A DNA stretch of 64,000 nt, from contig CAJJDO010000149.1 of the NCBI GenBank assembly GCA_905183005.1, positions 124,001 to 188,000 on the forward strand, written 5' to 3'. This document shows, one piece after another, positions 26,088 through 38,094 of the stretch (its first letter is position 1; every line of letters starts with the position of its first letter). The position numbers and the translations under genes are program-made. The stretch comes from Paramecium pentaurelia. Lineage: Eukaryota; Ciliophora; Oligohymenophorea; Peniculida; Parameciidae. The notes below the pieces were generated by a model, which had not been told where the DNA came from, made no database searches, and saw nothing but the letters and a program-made list of their open reading frames with translations.

Positions 26088-28557
26088 TCATAAATAATTT
26101 CTCATTATCCATGAAAATAAGTAAATAAATATTAAAGCAAGAGCTGACCTTGTAATTAATGATGGTTATGACTAATTGTTATTCTACATTATATTTCTTG
26201 CCTTATTCAATTATTTAATATCAACTACTTTCTAATTCCTATCATAAAATCCTAATTTTATTTTAAATATTTCATCTAAGAAATCACAATGATTATTTAA
26301 ATTGATTCTATCAATTAATTCAAAAATTGTATTGAGTTTTGCTAAACAATATTTTTCATTTGGAACCTCTTGTTCTTTAAAATTATTCATCATTTTATAA
26401 TATTTTTGTTTTATTTATTTAAGAATTTATATAAATTCCATATCTTCATTGAATTATTGTCTAAACTACTCTATATCATTTATAAATTATTTTAATAAAT
26501 GCATTGCATTTTTTTGTAGAGTGATACCTCTAAGATAACATCCTTTTCTTTAAATTCTATAAAATTTGTTTTAATAATCCTTAACCATTATAAAATATTG
26601 ATTTAAATATGAATGAAATTCTTATGTCTTAACTCTAACAGATACTTAGAGAGAATGAGTTTAATAATTTGTATGAAGTTATCTTCTTAATTCAAGTGAT
26701 AATTTTAATTAAGCCATTTTGGCATCATCATTTTATTAATTATTTTCAATTATTAAGGTTGTAAAAGCTATCAATTTATTTTATGATTATATTTATTGTT
26801 ATTATTTTTTTAAAGATTAAAAGTCTACTTGATGCTATCCTGATATAATTAACCAAATAATAAAATTTGTGATACCTGATTAATCTTATTCTATTATACC
26901 AAATATTTATTAGATTGCTTATGTTAAAGGTATTTATTAGCCTTCACTATTAAATTTTGGGTTTTATTAAATACTATCTGCCCACCAAAGAGTTAATACA
27001 TTTTCTTCTTCTTATTTATTAAAAATAATTTTTTTTTAATTTATTATATCCTCTGCCTATAATTCTGATATTTTAAAAGAATCAATCAATATAATTAATT
27101 TAGAATTTAGCTTAACTTCATTGATATTTTACTAATGATGTTGAATATTTTATTTTTTTTAGACTTTTTATTCTAGTTGAATATGTTAAATAGGTTAGAT
27201 TTCAATATCCTTAAGTTATTATGGTTGATCTTAAATTATATTTTAAAACTGAGAAACTAATTTATAAAATTATAAAAATACCTTAAGGAAAACTCTTAGA
27301 ATATTCTACACTTTATTTAATGCATTTTTCAGGATTTTTTTCAAGATTTGCTTATAATTATGCATATTCATTTTCATTATTTTTAAGAGAGGCTACATAA
27401 TTAGTTTATACAAATTAATTCATTAATTCATTCATTACATTAAGAATTGGATGATTATTAATTTATTATTAATCTTTGGTTGGATTTTTTTATTAATTTA
27501 TTTGAACTAATAGTCGTTAACTTTTTGTAGAAATATCTAAAAGTTTCTTAAATTCCTTTTAACTATCCTCAATTTTATTATTGGCTTACAAATGTATTAA
27601 TAGTTATTAAATACTTCCTTTCTAAATTTAAGTAAAATCTTCAACATCTTAAGAACATTAGATTACTTAATTATTTTTAGTTTCAACAGTGGGATTAGTT
27701 GCTAAAAATACTTAATTACATTAAACAACATTTGTTGCTTAATCTTCATTCTATATGAATGATTTATATACTATTTCATTCAATTCAATATTTCCAGTAT
27801 ATACAATCAATTATTACTTTAAACCCTCAAATGCATCCGTAAACTCTTAAATAATTTTATTTTCATCCTAAGGATTGATTATTACATTATTATAATCATC
27901 TAATTCTTATCTTATTTAACCCTGATCCATAACTTAATAGATAAATGGAAAATCTAAATTTCCATTGTTATGCAATCGTTCTCTTAATTAATTGCTTATC
28001 AATGTTGGGAAATTTTTGCCAACAGCAATGCTAGCAAATTAGATTTAGAATATTGAAGTTATTTGTTTGACTAATGGAAGAAATTCATCAAAAATAAAAG
28101 GTTCAACTCCATCTGAAATAAAACATATCGTCAAATATTTTTTATCTATATGTTAAGTAATCAAAATTTCAAATAATTACTTAAAAACTTTATTGAAATT
28201 GCTTTCCCTATGATCTAAGTATTTATTAATATCATATAAAACAGAATCAGTTCTATCTTATGATATACCAAATTGAAAAGCCAATTTATGTTTGATACTA
28301 TTGAATACTTTATGAAAACATTTCAAAAATATTGGATAATGTGCATTCATTGAAGTTGTTCCATCAACTAGCAATACAAAAAAAGATTCTTAAGAATTTG
28401 ATTTATTTGCTCTAAAAGGATACATCTAATTTTTATTAATAAACTTTTTCTTTCTTTTCTTATCACTTTTAATTACATATGATTTTCTATTAAAAAATAA
28501 AATAATTATAAAAAATAAATGATAGAAATAAAATAATAATAACTTTTAGATTGACAT
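26088..28557 (-). CDS. von Willebrand factor A domain protein with N-terminal signal anchor
   Basis: 814 residues, one 25-nt intron (27257-27281). The start at 28555-28557 gives MSIQKLLLFYFYHLFFIIILFF, a signal anchor, followed by a basic patch. Residues about 55-250 form a VWA domain: SFFVLLVDGTTSMNAHY carries the first metal-site loop (DGTTS in place of DxSxS), with YLTICFISDGVEPF later as the second strand with SDG. The remaining 560 residues are Gln-rich helices and coiled coil. The C-terminus ends with another hydrophobic stretch (ALALIFIYLFSWIM) and a short tail. VWA domains bind protein ligands through a divalent metal; topology suggests membrane-attached. No partner can be inferred from neighbours. 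Confidence 0.8.
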
Positions 28558-29028
28558 ATTAATATTGTGATAATAATATTATTATTAATGTAAATTATAA
28601 TAAAACTAAATGATAAATGAGAAATATAAAATAAAATAATAGAAAATTAAAGAATAATATTTTAGAATATAATTCTTTATATACTTATTTGTTAATATTT
28701 TTAATAAGGATATCATTTATATTTGGATTTATTAATTTATGAATATAATATTTCTTTTTTTACAAATCATATATTATGAGAATTAATTAATTTTATTTAA
28801 CAAATTCCATTTTAATTAAGAGTATTAAATGTGAAGAAAAAGCATAATTTTGATAATTATTGAATAATTTTTGTTTAATTCAATGAGAATGAACAGGAAT
28901 ATTCAAATAGATTTGAAAATGTATATAAAAAAGGGGTTTTTTTAATTAATTTCTAGAATATATGATAACACGTGTTTTTGGATATATATTATTTAAGCTA
29001 TGGTGAATACAAATCATAAATATTTTTA
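28558..29028. other. AT-rich divergent intergenic region
   Basis: 470 bp between the VWA start (minus) and the GRP94 start (plus), mostly A/T runs. A short ATG frame at about 29000 (MVNTNHKYF..) ends at TGA just where the GRP94 ATG begins. Likely contains both promoters. Confidence 0.5.
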
Positions 29029-31640
29029 ATGAATAGTAAATAGAAGGCCTTTGCCTTACTGTTGCTCTTTATGCTCTCAGGAGTATAAGTGATGACATAG
29101 GATTTGACTGATGAACAAAGAAAGTTATTAGAACAATCCTAAGAAACCCATGAATTCTAAGCTGAAACAGGTAGATTGATGGATATTCTTATTAATTCTC
29201 TCTATACTCAAAAAGAAATCTTTCTTAGGGAATTAATCTCAAATGCTGCCGATGCTTTAGATAAAATTCGTTTTTTAAGTGTTAAGAATCCAGAGATTTT
29301 GGGAGATAAGACAGAATTAGCAATTAGAATTGAAATAAATACAGAAGAAAAGTCAGTTACAGTAACAGATAGTGGTATTGGTATGACAAAGAATGATTTA
29401 ATCTCTAATTTGGGTACTATAGCAAAATCAGGAACAACTCAATTTATTGAGGCAATTAAAGGAGGTAATGTAAATTTGATTGGTCAATTTGGTGTTGGTT
29501 TCTATTCATGCTTCTTGGCAGGATAGAAGGTTACTGTTGCATCAAAAAATACAGATGATGATTAATACATTTGGGAATCTTAAGCAGCCCATTCATTTGC
29601 TGTATCTAAAGATCCAAGAGGTAATACTTTAGGTCGTGGTACTTAAGTCACTATTCATTTGAAATAGGATGCAGTAGAATTTGCTGAAGAGAGTACAATT
29701 AGAGAATTGATAAAAAAGTATTCTGAATTTATCAATTTCCCAATTTACTTAAAAGTGACAAGAGAAGTTACAAAATAAGTAGATGAAGAACCAGAATAAT
29801 AAGATTAATAAGATTAAACTGATGATGATGAAGTCAAAGTTAAAGATGATGATGATGATGATGATGCAGATACAAAGAAGAAGGCTACTAAAACTATTAA
29901 AGAGAAGGTATCTGAATGGATGCAAGTAAATGAAAATAAAGCCATATGGTTGAGACCTAAAGAAGAGATATCAGATGATGATTATAAGAAATTCTATAAA
30001 GTATTATCTAAGAATTCAGGTGAAGATCCATTCAATTGGGTTCATTTTAAGGCTGAAGGTGAAGTTGAATTTACATCTCTTATTTATGTTCCAAAAAGAG
30101 CACCAAGTGATATGTTTGATAATTATTATGGAAAATAAACTACAAATTTGAAATTGTATGTTAGAAGAGTTTTGATTAGTGAAGAATTTGAAGATATTCT
30201 TCCAAGATATCTAAGTTTTGTTAAAGGTGTTATTGATTCTGATGAATTACCATTAAATGTTAATAGAGAAACACTATAATAACTTAAAATGTTGAAGGTT
30301 ATCAGTAGAAAGATTGTTAAGAAGATATTAGAATTATTTTAAGATGCTGCTTCTTATGATGAAGAAGATGAAGATGAAACTGAAGAAGGAGAAGAAGATG
30401 ATAATATGGCTGAAACAACTCCAGAAGAATAATAAAGATTAAAGGATGAAAAGAGAAAGAAGAAGATGGATGAATATAATGAATTTTGGAAAGAATATGG
30501 AAAGAATATCAAATTAGGTGTTATTGAAGATTCATCAAATAGATAGAAATTGGCTGAATTAACAAGGTATAATTATTATTTAAATTATTATATGAAATAT
30601 GTTGGGTATGATGATAAAATTCATATAGATAATAAATGGAATTATTTCTATTTATTATATGATCTATATAAACAGTCGTCTGATTCAATATATTTCTAAT
30701 CTAATATTATCCATATATTAAATATTATACCTAATATTTTATTTTAGATGGTATTCAAGTAAGAATTCAACTGAATTAACTTCATTTGATGATTATATTG
30801 AAAGATCCAAGCCTGGATAGGATTCAATTTATTATTTAGCTGGTGAAAATAAAGAATAATTATTGGCATCTCCAATCATTCAAGGATTAATTAAAAAAGG
30901 ATATGAAGTATTATTGTTGGAAGATCCAGTTGATGAATTCACATTTTAACATTTGAATGAATATAAACAAAAGAAACTTGTTAATGTAGGAAAAGGTGAT
31001 TTCAAATAACCTGAAGATAATGATGAACAAAGAAAGAAATAAAAAGCTTTAAAGAAAGTATTCTAACCTTTGACTGATTGGTGGAGAAAGTTATTATCAG
31101 AAAATGTTGATTCAGTAGTCATTTCATAAAGATTGATTGAAGACCCACTCATTGTTGTTTCTTCAGAATCTGGATATTCAGCTAATATGGAAAGAATATC
31201 AAAAGCTTAGGCTTATTCAAGCAAGGGAAGTAATTCTCAACAATTTGGTAAGAAGATAGTTGAAATCAATCCAAATCATTAAGCTATATAAGAATTATTA
31301 TAAAGAGTTAAAGATGATCCAGATTAAGAAACTGAAGAAATGGCTAGAGTTCTATATGAAGCTGCTTTAGTCAATTCAGGTAATATTTATCATTTATATT
31401 TATCTAGGTTATTCTATCCCAAATCCTGAAAAATTTGCCAGTAGATTCTATAAATTATTTAATTCAGCCTTGGGTATTGATAGAGATGCACCAATTAAAG
31501 AATTTGAAGTTGAAATTGAAGAAGAACCTGAAGCTTCATCTGAACCAACAGTTGATTAAGATGGAACTAAATGGGAAAAAGTAAATACAGATGATGCATA
31601 ATGGGAAACTGTAAGTGATGATAAAAGAGATGATTTATGA
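29029..31640 (+). CDS. ER-type Hsp90 chaperone (GRP94/endoplasmin-like)
   Basis: 800 residues after removing a 181-nt intron (30567-30747) and a 28-nt intron (31380-31407). Residues 1-23 (MNSKQKAFALLLLFMLSGVQV) are a signal peptide. The N-terminal ATPase carries the family motifs YTQKEIFLRELISNAADALD, DSGIGM, LGTIAKSGT and GQFGVGFYS. An acidic linker (DEVKVKDDDDDDDADTKKK) precedes the middle domain (WLRPKEEISDDDY, PLNVNRETLQ), and the C-terminal dimerisation domain follows. The protein ends KRDDL, an ER-retrieval-like tetrapeptide RDDL. Signal peptide plus ER tail place it in the ER lumen, folding secretory clients such as trichocyst proteins (inferred). Intron positions are set by conserved residues on both sides (AELTR joined to WYSSKNS). 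Confidence 0.95.
30567..30747 (+). other. Unusually long intron (181 nt) in the Hsp90 gene
   Basis: Begins GTATAATT and ends TTTTAG, flanked by exon sequence that joins conserved Hsp90 residues exactly. All other resolved introns in this window are 20-47 nt. The insert has no in-frame TGA in the upstream reading frame and is about 80% A+T. It contains an internal candidate short intron GTATGATG..CATATAG (23 nt). Confidence 0.75.
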
Positions 31641-31788
31641 TTCATTTATACATTTTGTATTGTAAATTTTTATCTTATTTATTTTAAATTCAATTAAAAT
31701 CTGATAGGATATGTTATATTCTCTTAGAATATTTTATATTTGTAATTTATTTAATTATTAACAGTAATAAATAAATTTTTAAATAAAA

Positions 31789-32562
31789 ATGAACTCTAAC
31801 TCTGATTAGTAATAATGTTTTTTTGATTCCTTAGTCATTTCCTTTTCAAAGTATTATTAATTGGAAATTCTGGTGTCGGCAAGTCATGTATGCTTATGAG
31901 ATATTCTGTATTACATTTCAGTTAATGTTTAAGGAAAATCAATTCACCAATAATTTCTACAACACAATTGGAGTGGATTTTAAAACTAAAACTATTACTA
32001 TAGGTGAACATAATGTTAAATTGCAAATTGTTAATTATATAATAATATAAAAATAGTGGGACACTGCAGGTTAAGATCGATTCAGAACTATAACTTGTAG
32101 TTATTATAGAGGTGCTTAAGGTATTATAATAGTTTATGATATTACTGACAGAGAGTCATTTGAAAATGTGAAAACTTGGATTGCTGAAATTGATAAGTAT
32201 TATATATCATTTATAGAAGGTATGCATCTGAATCAGTGAACAGAATGTTAGTTGGAAATAAAGCTGATATAACAGAAAGAAGAGAAGTTTCATATGAAGA
32301 GGGATTAGAATTATGTAATTTTATTATATATATTTCTTAATTAGCAAGATAATATTAATTTCCTTTTTATGAAACAAGTGCAAAATCATCAATAAATATT
32401 GAAGCAGCATTTAATCATATTACAAAAAACATTTTAAACAGAGAAATTCATAATTCAAAAGCTGTAGTTAAAAAAACTTCAAATTTGAGATTATAAACAA
32501 GATAATAATAGTAATAATAATAATAATAAGAAAAAAAGAAACAAGAAGATTTATGCTGTTGA
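31789..32562 (+). CDS. Rab-family small GTPase (Rab1/Rab8-like)
   Basis: Five introns (31809-31834, 31908-31933, 32030-32056, 32197-32216, 32315-32344) give 214 residues. G-motifs: GNSGVGKS P-loop, effector region NTIGVDFKTKTI with Thr, WDTAGQDRF switch II (Gln present), GNKAD and TSAK. The C-terminus is a Gln-run linker then DLCC, the double-cysteine geranylgeranylation signal. Sequence around switch I/II is Rab1/Rab8-type, suggesting ER-Golgi or exocytic traffic (family inference). Gln-rich hypervariable region encoded largely by TAA. Confidence 0.93.
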
Positions 32563-32796
32563 GATTAACTATGCATTTTATATTAAATTTACTTAGTTAC
32601 ATTTACATTTTCTAATATAAAATTTTATTTATTTTCTAGTTAGTTTCATTTGTTTTTTTTATTCAGATTGATTAAATGGAGTACACAAAAATTATCATTA
32701 ATCATTTTAGTTCTTATTTTAGAATTTAATCCCATTCTAAGGAATACTTGGTTTAATAGAAATTAAAATATAATCTGTTATGAAATGAGTATTTAA

Positions 32797-33093
32797 TCAC
32801 TTTTTAAGATCATCATAAATTCTAAAAAAGAGATCATCTTACTCTTTAGACTCATGGACTTAGTTACTTTTATGACAATCAATTTAATCTTCTTCTTCTT
32901 CCTCTTCTGTTTAGAATTTATGATTTTATCTTTAAACTTTAGTAGTGCTTTCTTAAATGCTATCATCATTATCATCTATAAAATGGGATTATTTTGAAAT
33001 AGTTTGATTATAAGGAGGCATGAGACATAATAGAATATTCACAGCAGCAACAGTAAGTATAAAGACGTGATTATGTGCTAGAAAAGCATCCAT
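32797..33093 (-). CDS. Small acidic protein with N-terminal hydrophobic segment
   Basis: 98 residues, no intron. The start at 33091-33093 gives MDAFLAHNHVFILTVAAVNILLCLMPP, a signal peptide or membrane anchor, then a polar chain with a run of six Glu (TEEEEEED) and a basic end DDLKK. An internal Met at 33021 would give a shorter form lacking the hydrophobic part. No family recognised. Confidence 0.5.
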
Positions 33094-33441
33094 CAAAATA
33101 ATTAAATTTATCAATATTATATATAATTATTGTATAATATGACATTTTTGGATAGCAAATGATTAATAAAGAATAAATGTTAACTAATTCTCTATTATAA
33201 ACATAGTATATCAGATATTTAAATATATATTTATATAAAATTCAATATTTCAGAATTATTTAAAAAATGGAACATAATATTATGAAATAAAAGATGTAAT
33301 TAGTTAATAAGTTTTATGTAAAATGAAGTTAAATTAGAAAATATTGTTTTTGTTTTGTGTTAGGGTGATGAAATAAATTTCAACTAATTAATTAGTATTA
33401 TATAAATGAATTTTTTTTAAATGAATTAGTATTTTCTGTAA

Positions 33442-35109
33442 TCACTACACCGTTTTTGAATTAGCCTTTGATTCTAAAGTTGTAAGCATTGTTTATAATT
33501 CCTCACTATTATATCGAATATAGAGGGAAATTTTAGGATTTGAACATGCACAAACACTCTGATGAGCAATGCATCCCTTTTTTAAACATCTATGATAATC
33601 AAAAATAAGATTTACTTTCCACAGAAAATATAACTAAAGAACATATAATTGGAACAGATTTTACATACATTTCTATCATACTTTTCTAATTTATTTGCAA
33701 ACTCAACTATCTTAACCTATTCATAAAGAGCTATAATGCTATTTCGATTATCAATTTCAGATTGGATCATCATTTTAAACTTATCAGATAACTATAAAAA
33801 AGTAATCAATAAATAAATATACCTTTATCCATGATTATTTAGTAAATTTAACTTGATCTGCCATAAGAACAACTTTAGTTAACAGCCACTCCAATGGAAA
33901 ACTAACCTTTATATAAATTTAAATTAAAGATTACTTTTTTGTAGTTACCATCCATACGATATTCAGTTGAAGCACGATCATATTCATCAAGCCATTATGT
34001 TGGAGCAACATTGACAGCTTCACTACAATTGAATCCTATTATTTTTTTATATTTAATAAAATACCATGTGAGAATCCAGCATGATAAGTAGCACCTAATG
34101 TGATAATAAGTTCACCAGGATGCTATTCTGTTCTGATAATTGAAATTTATTGTTCAGCTAATTCAATAGGTGAAATCTGACATACTATGTCATATAAAAG
34201 ACGAGGGTTATGTATTCTTTCTTTCTCATACTTCTTATTGAAATATTGTAAAAACTTTTCACTATGTGATGGAGGTATCGCATACCTAATGTTACAATAT
34301 ATATTCATACCATGTTTTTGGAGCTCCTGCATGCATGTAGTTTAAAGAATTTAAATTCAAGTCTTCCTTATGCCAACAGAAATTAGCATACTTCATTCCC
34401 AAATAAAGCCAAGGTACTGAAATTCCACTCATCTCATTCTTCTCTTAGAGAACTTAGAAGATAGAATTGCAATTCTTGTTAATGGTACTCAAATTTCCCA
34501 ATTAACCATCTTAGAAACCTGTGGCATATTTGGTAGCCAATAAATCTGCTGCATACTCTACCTCCACTTCATCATATCTATCTGGGAAGTCAACTATTGA
34601 CCAGAATTCTATCTCATTCTATCTGATTTGATTTGAAACTTCCCTTGCTCCCTATAACTTGTAACTACATTCAAATTTGTTGGCATAGCTCATATACTCT
34701 TGTAAAGTGAAACCAACAATATTCGAACCAAATATCTAATCTAAAAAAACGCACTTACTTCCCCTGCTTATAGTTAATTCAAAGTCTAAACTCTTGTCTC
34801 CACTTTCTTTCCCTTTAACTTCATCTCCAAATCACTAAAGAACTTTTTTTCTGGAACTATTAACTCAGAAGGCAAAAGCAATTTCACTATTCCAAATTTC
34901 TCATACCCTTTGGCATAAAGATCATCTATTGTCTTAAAAGGATCCAAAAAAAAGTCTTAGTTAACGTGCAAAGTAGGAACTTCTCTAAATTAAAGGTCTT
35001 TTATAGAATATGGGAAACGTTCCAGTAATAGTTTTGAATGAGGCTCAGTAATATCATCAGAATTCTTAGAATTTCTAGATTACTTTCTCTACTTCTATGA
35101 TCTTTTCAT
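33442..35109 (-). CDS. JmjN/JmjC-domain histone demethylase-like protein
   Basis: Introns 33634-33668 (35 nt), 33792-33822, 33907-33934 (AAG acceptor), 34036-34064, 34286-34310 and 34736-34758 give 498 residues. An N-terminal basic Ser-rich stretch (MKRSQKQRKQSRN) precedes a JmjN-like segment (FREVPTLHVNQDFF). The JmjC core reads YANFCWHKEDLNLNSLNYMH, with His-x-Glu as iron ligands, then GAPKTWYAIP, and GATYHAGFSHGFN bearing the distal His and the 2-oxoglutarate Lys region. After it come Cys/His residues (YHRCLKKGCIAHQSVCACS) like the C5HC2 finger of KDM4/KDM5 proteins, though the first Cys pair falls inside the 35-nt intron, so that junction is less sure. Expected to demethylate histone lysines in the nucleus. 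Confidence 0.85.
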
Positions 35110-35298
35110 ATACTTTTTGAAGGTTATTTTATATAATAAATTTATCTAACCATTGACATCTTCTGCTTTAATGATGATTTATTTAAAAGATACTTCTGTT
35201 TTAAATCCCCAAAATTTATATATTTATCATTATAATATACCCGTGCGGCATTGAAAATCTGATGAATTCTATTAAGAAATATACATAAAATATATAAT

Positions 35299-37766
35299 TC
35301 ATTCAGAACCTTATTTTTAGTCTTCCTTTTTGATTTCTAAATATGCTTTATAATTAGATCGAGGAGGAAATGGTCTCTCTCCTAATACCTCTATTATTTT
35401 CTATAGATCCAGAGTTTCCTTATCCAATAAACTTGTTGCCAATCTATTATTATTATTTAATATAATTACTTATCAACAAAATCTTTCTTCTCTCTCAATA
35501 AAGCTCTAGTTCTCTAAGTTTAATCCTCTATAATCTTCTTTATTTCATCATCTATATTCTTATTGGTATTATCACTATAAGGTTTCTAGAACTCACCTTC
35601 TTAAAATCCAATATAACCTATATTTTCACTCATACCAAATTTGGTTACAATACTATGAGCTACCTCATAAGCTTTCTTCAAATCATCATAAGCACCAGTT
35701 GTAATTTAATTAAAAAATATTTCCTCTGAAATTCTTCCTCCCAAAATACAACAAATTCTATCTAATAACTCTTATTTAGATTCCAAACTGGATTCATTTG
35801 GTAAATATTATGCATATCCCAAAGAACCTTTACTTCTGGGAATAATAGTTAGTTTAAGTAAAGGATGTCCTCCTTATAAAAACCAACTGACAACAGCATG
35901 TCCAGATTCATGATATGCAACTGTTTTTCTTTCTTCTTCACTTATTATTCGTTTCTTTTCTAAACCAGCCATTACTCTTTCTGATGCCATTTCAAAGTCA
36001 TTAGAATCAACATAAATTTTATTAGCTCTGGCTGCCATGATAGCTGCTTCATTACAAAGATTAGCAATTTCAGCTCCACTAAATCCTGGAGTCAAAGTAG
36101 CTAATCTTTTTGCATATTCTTCCATAGTTTTTGATGGATCTAATTTTAAAGGTGTCAAATGAACCATAAATATCTATTTTCTACCTTCTATATCTGGTAA
36201 TGTAATATCTACTGATCTATCAAATCTACCAGGTCTTGTTAATGCTGGATCAAGTAATTCTTTTCTATTAGTAGCTGCTAATACAATAACATTAGTATCT
36301 GTTCCAAATCCATCCATTTCTACTAATAATTAATTCAATGTATTATCTCTTTCATCATTACCTCCAATTTTAGCATCTCTTTTTCTACCAACAGCATCAA
36401 TTTCATCAATGAATATGATACTAGGAGATTTAGCTTTTGCTTATTTAAATAAATCTCTAACTCTACTTGCTCCTACTCCAACAAACATTTCAACAAAATC
36501 TGAACCACTTACAAAAAAAAATGGAACTCCTGCTTCTCCAGCACATGCCTTTGCCACCATTGTCTTACCTGTTCCTGGAGGACCTGCTAATAATGCACCT
36601 CTTGGTAATTTTGCTCCCATTTCCTTATATTTACGAGGTTTCTTTAAAAAATCTACAAATTCTTTGATTTCTAATTTAGCTTCATCTAATCCAGCAACAT
36701 CCTTAAACTTGACTTTCACATTTTATTCAAATCCAAATTATTTTACATTAGATTTACCAAATCCAAATACATCATTTCCTCCAGCTCCACCACTTCCTTT
36801 ATTGATACCTCCCATACTACTTTTAAGTGATTAAAATAGAACTATTACTAATGTAACAGTGACACCAAAATATAAAACATTTAATACTCTATCCATTAAT
36901 TTACCTTTATCTAATTATGCTTCAAAATTAACAGGTATGAATTATTCAGGACTCAATCCTTTTTCAGTCTAAAATCTTTCCAGATTTTCTAGAAAATTAT
37001 CCACATTCATAATCATTAATCTTTTTGATGGTCCTCTTAATGTCATGATAGATGCCTAATTCACTCTACTTGTTTCATTCTTATAAATGGTAATCGAACT
37101 CACTTAATTAACTTCTAGATAGTTTTTTAGAAAATCTGTATATGTGATTTCTTCTTCCTAATTTGTAATTTAATATAATGCAGCTAAACCACTAACTCCT
37201 AAGAACATATAAATATAATTTCGATTTTTAGGATTGTTGAAGTATTCATAAATTTTTTCAAAATTAATATTAGATAATGGAGATATCTTTTAAGATTATT
37301 ATTATTATTATTATTGCTACTATTCTTTTTATTCATCCTCCTTAACATCCTATTTCTCTTATTATTACTCTTATTTCTCTTATTTCTATTCTTTCTTATT
37401 TTCATCTTACAAATTAAATGATTTTGGATCATAAGTGAATTGATATTTCTTTTTCTGAGGTTTTTCGACTAAATTTTAATATACTTCACTCTATACCTTT
37501 TTATTGCTATTCTTCATCCTCTTATTCCTCTTTAATTACCTGTTCATTTTTTTCTCTATTCTCTTCTTATTCTAAATTTTGCTCTTACTTTTCCTCTTTC
37601 TTTTGTTCCTATTGGAGTTTCGATTTTCTCTAAAATTTTTAAAACCCTATAAGCTTTCTCAAGCAAAAATACCTTTAGGAGGTTCTTTATCTGATGAGAA
37701 AGCCATAAATGGCATAGGATATCTAAAAACATTTCTTCGCATTAAGCTTAAACTTAATCGCAACAT
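35299..37766 (-). CDS. Mitochondrial m-AAA protease (FtsH/AFG3L2/Yta12-like)
   Basis: Introns 35444-35469, 37469-37496 and 37647-37672 give 795 residues. The start MLRLSLSLMRRNVFRYPMPF is an Arg-rich mitochondrial presequence. A Gln/Glu/Lys-rich spacer with a Gln run follows, then a membrane segment (NYIYMFLGVSGLAALY), a matrix-side FtsH extracellular-type domain, a second helix (VLYFGVTVTLVIVLF), the AAA module with Walker A GPPGTGKT, Walker B IIFIDEIDA, SRH RPGRFDR, and the zinc protease motif HESGH. The domain order is that of m-AAA proteases, which degrade unassembled inner-membrane proteins and process others in the matrix. Complete by all catalytic residues. Confidence 0.95.
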
Positions 37767-38094
37767 CACAAATAAAAATAATTAAGAAATTAGAAATTTT
37801 TAGAAAGTTAATATTATCTTAATAAATAATTACATATAAAATATTAAAAAAAGCAATAGATTCTGATATTATGTGATATACTTATTAAATTAATCAAAAT
37901 ATAATCAATAAACAGTATGTTTTTCATTTAATAATTTTACATATATAAGAATCTTATAATTAATTAGAATAATCTTTTATTAAATATATAAGATTCATTA
38001 ATTAATGTATATTATTTAAGAATATATAAATTCTTTTTTTTTGAATATAAATATAAATAAATAAATATTATAATTATTAGTAAATATATGATTA
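37767..38094. other. AT-rich intergenic region
   Basis: 328 bp between the m-AAA start and the cyclin stop, both minus strand, so it should contain the m-AAA promoter and cyclin 3' end. No coding signal. Confidence 0.5.

Noticed and set aside
36409..36834. Plus-strand open frame of 141 codons across the m-AAA protease
   Set aside because: It is antisense to the Walker A and following conserved AAA sequence, which is the true coding strand.
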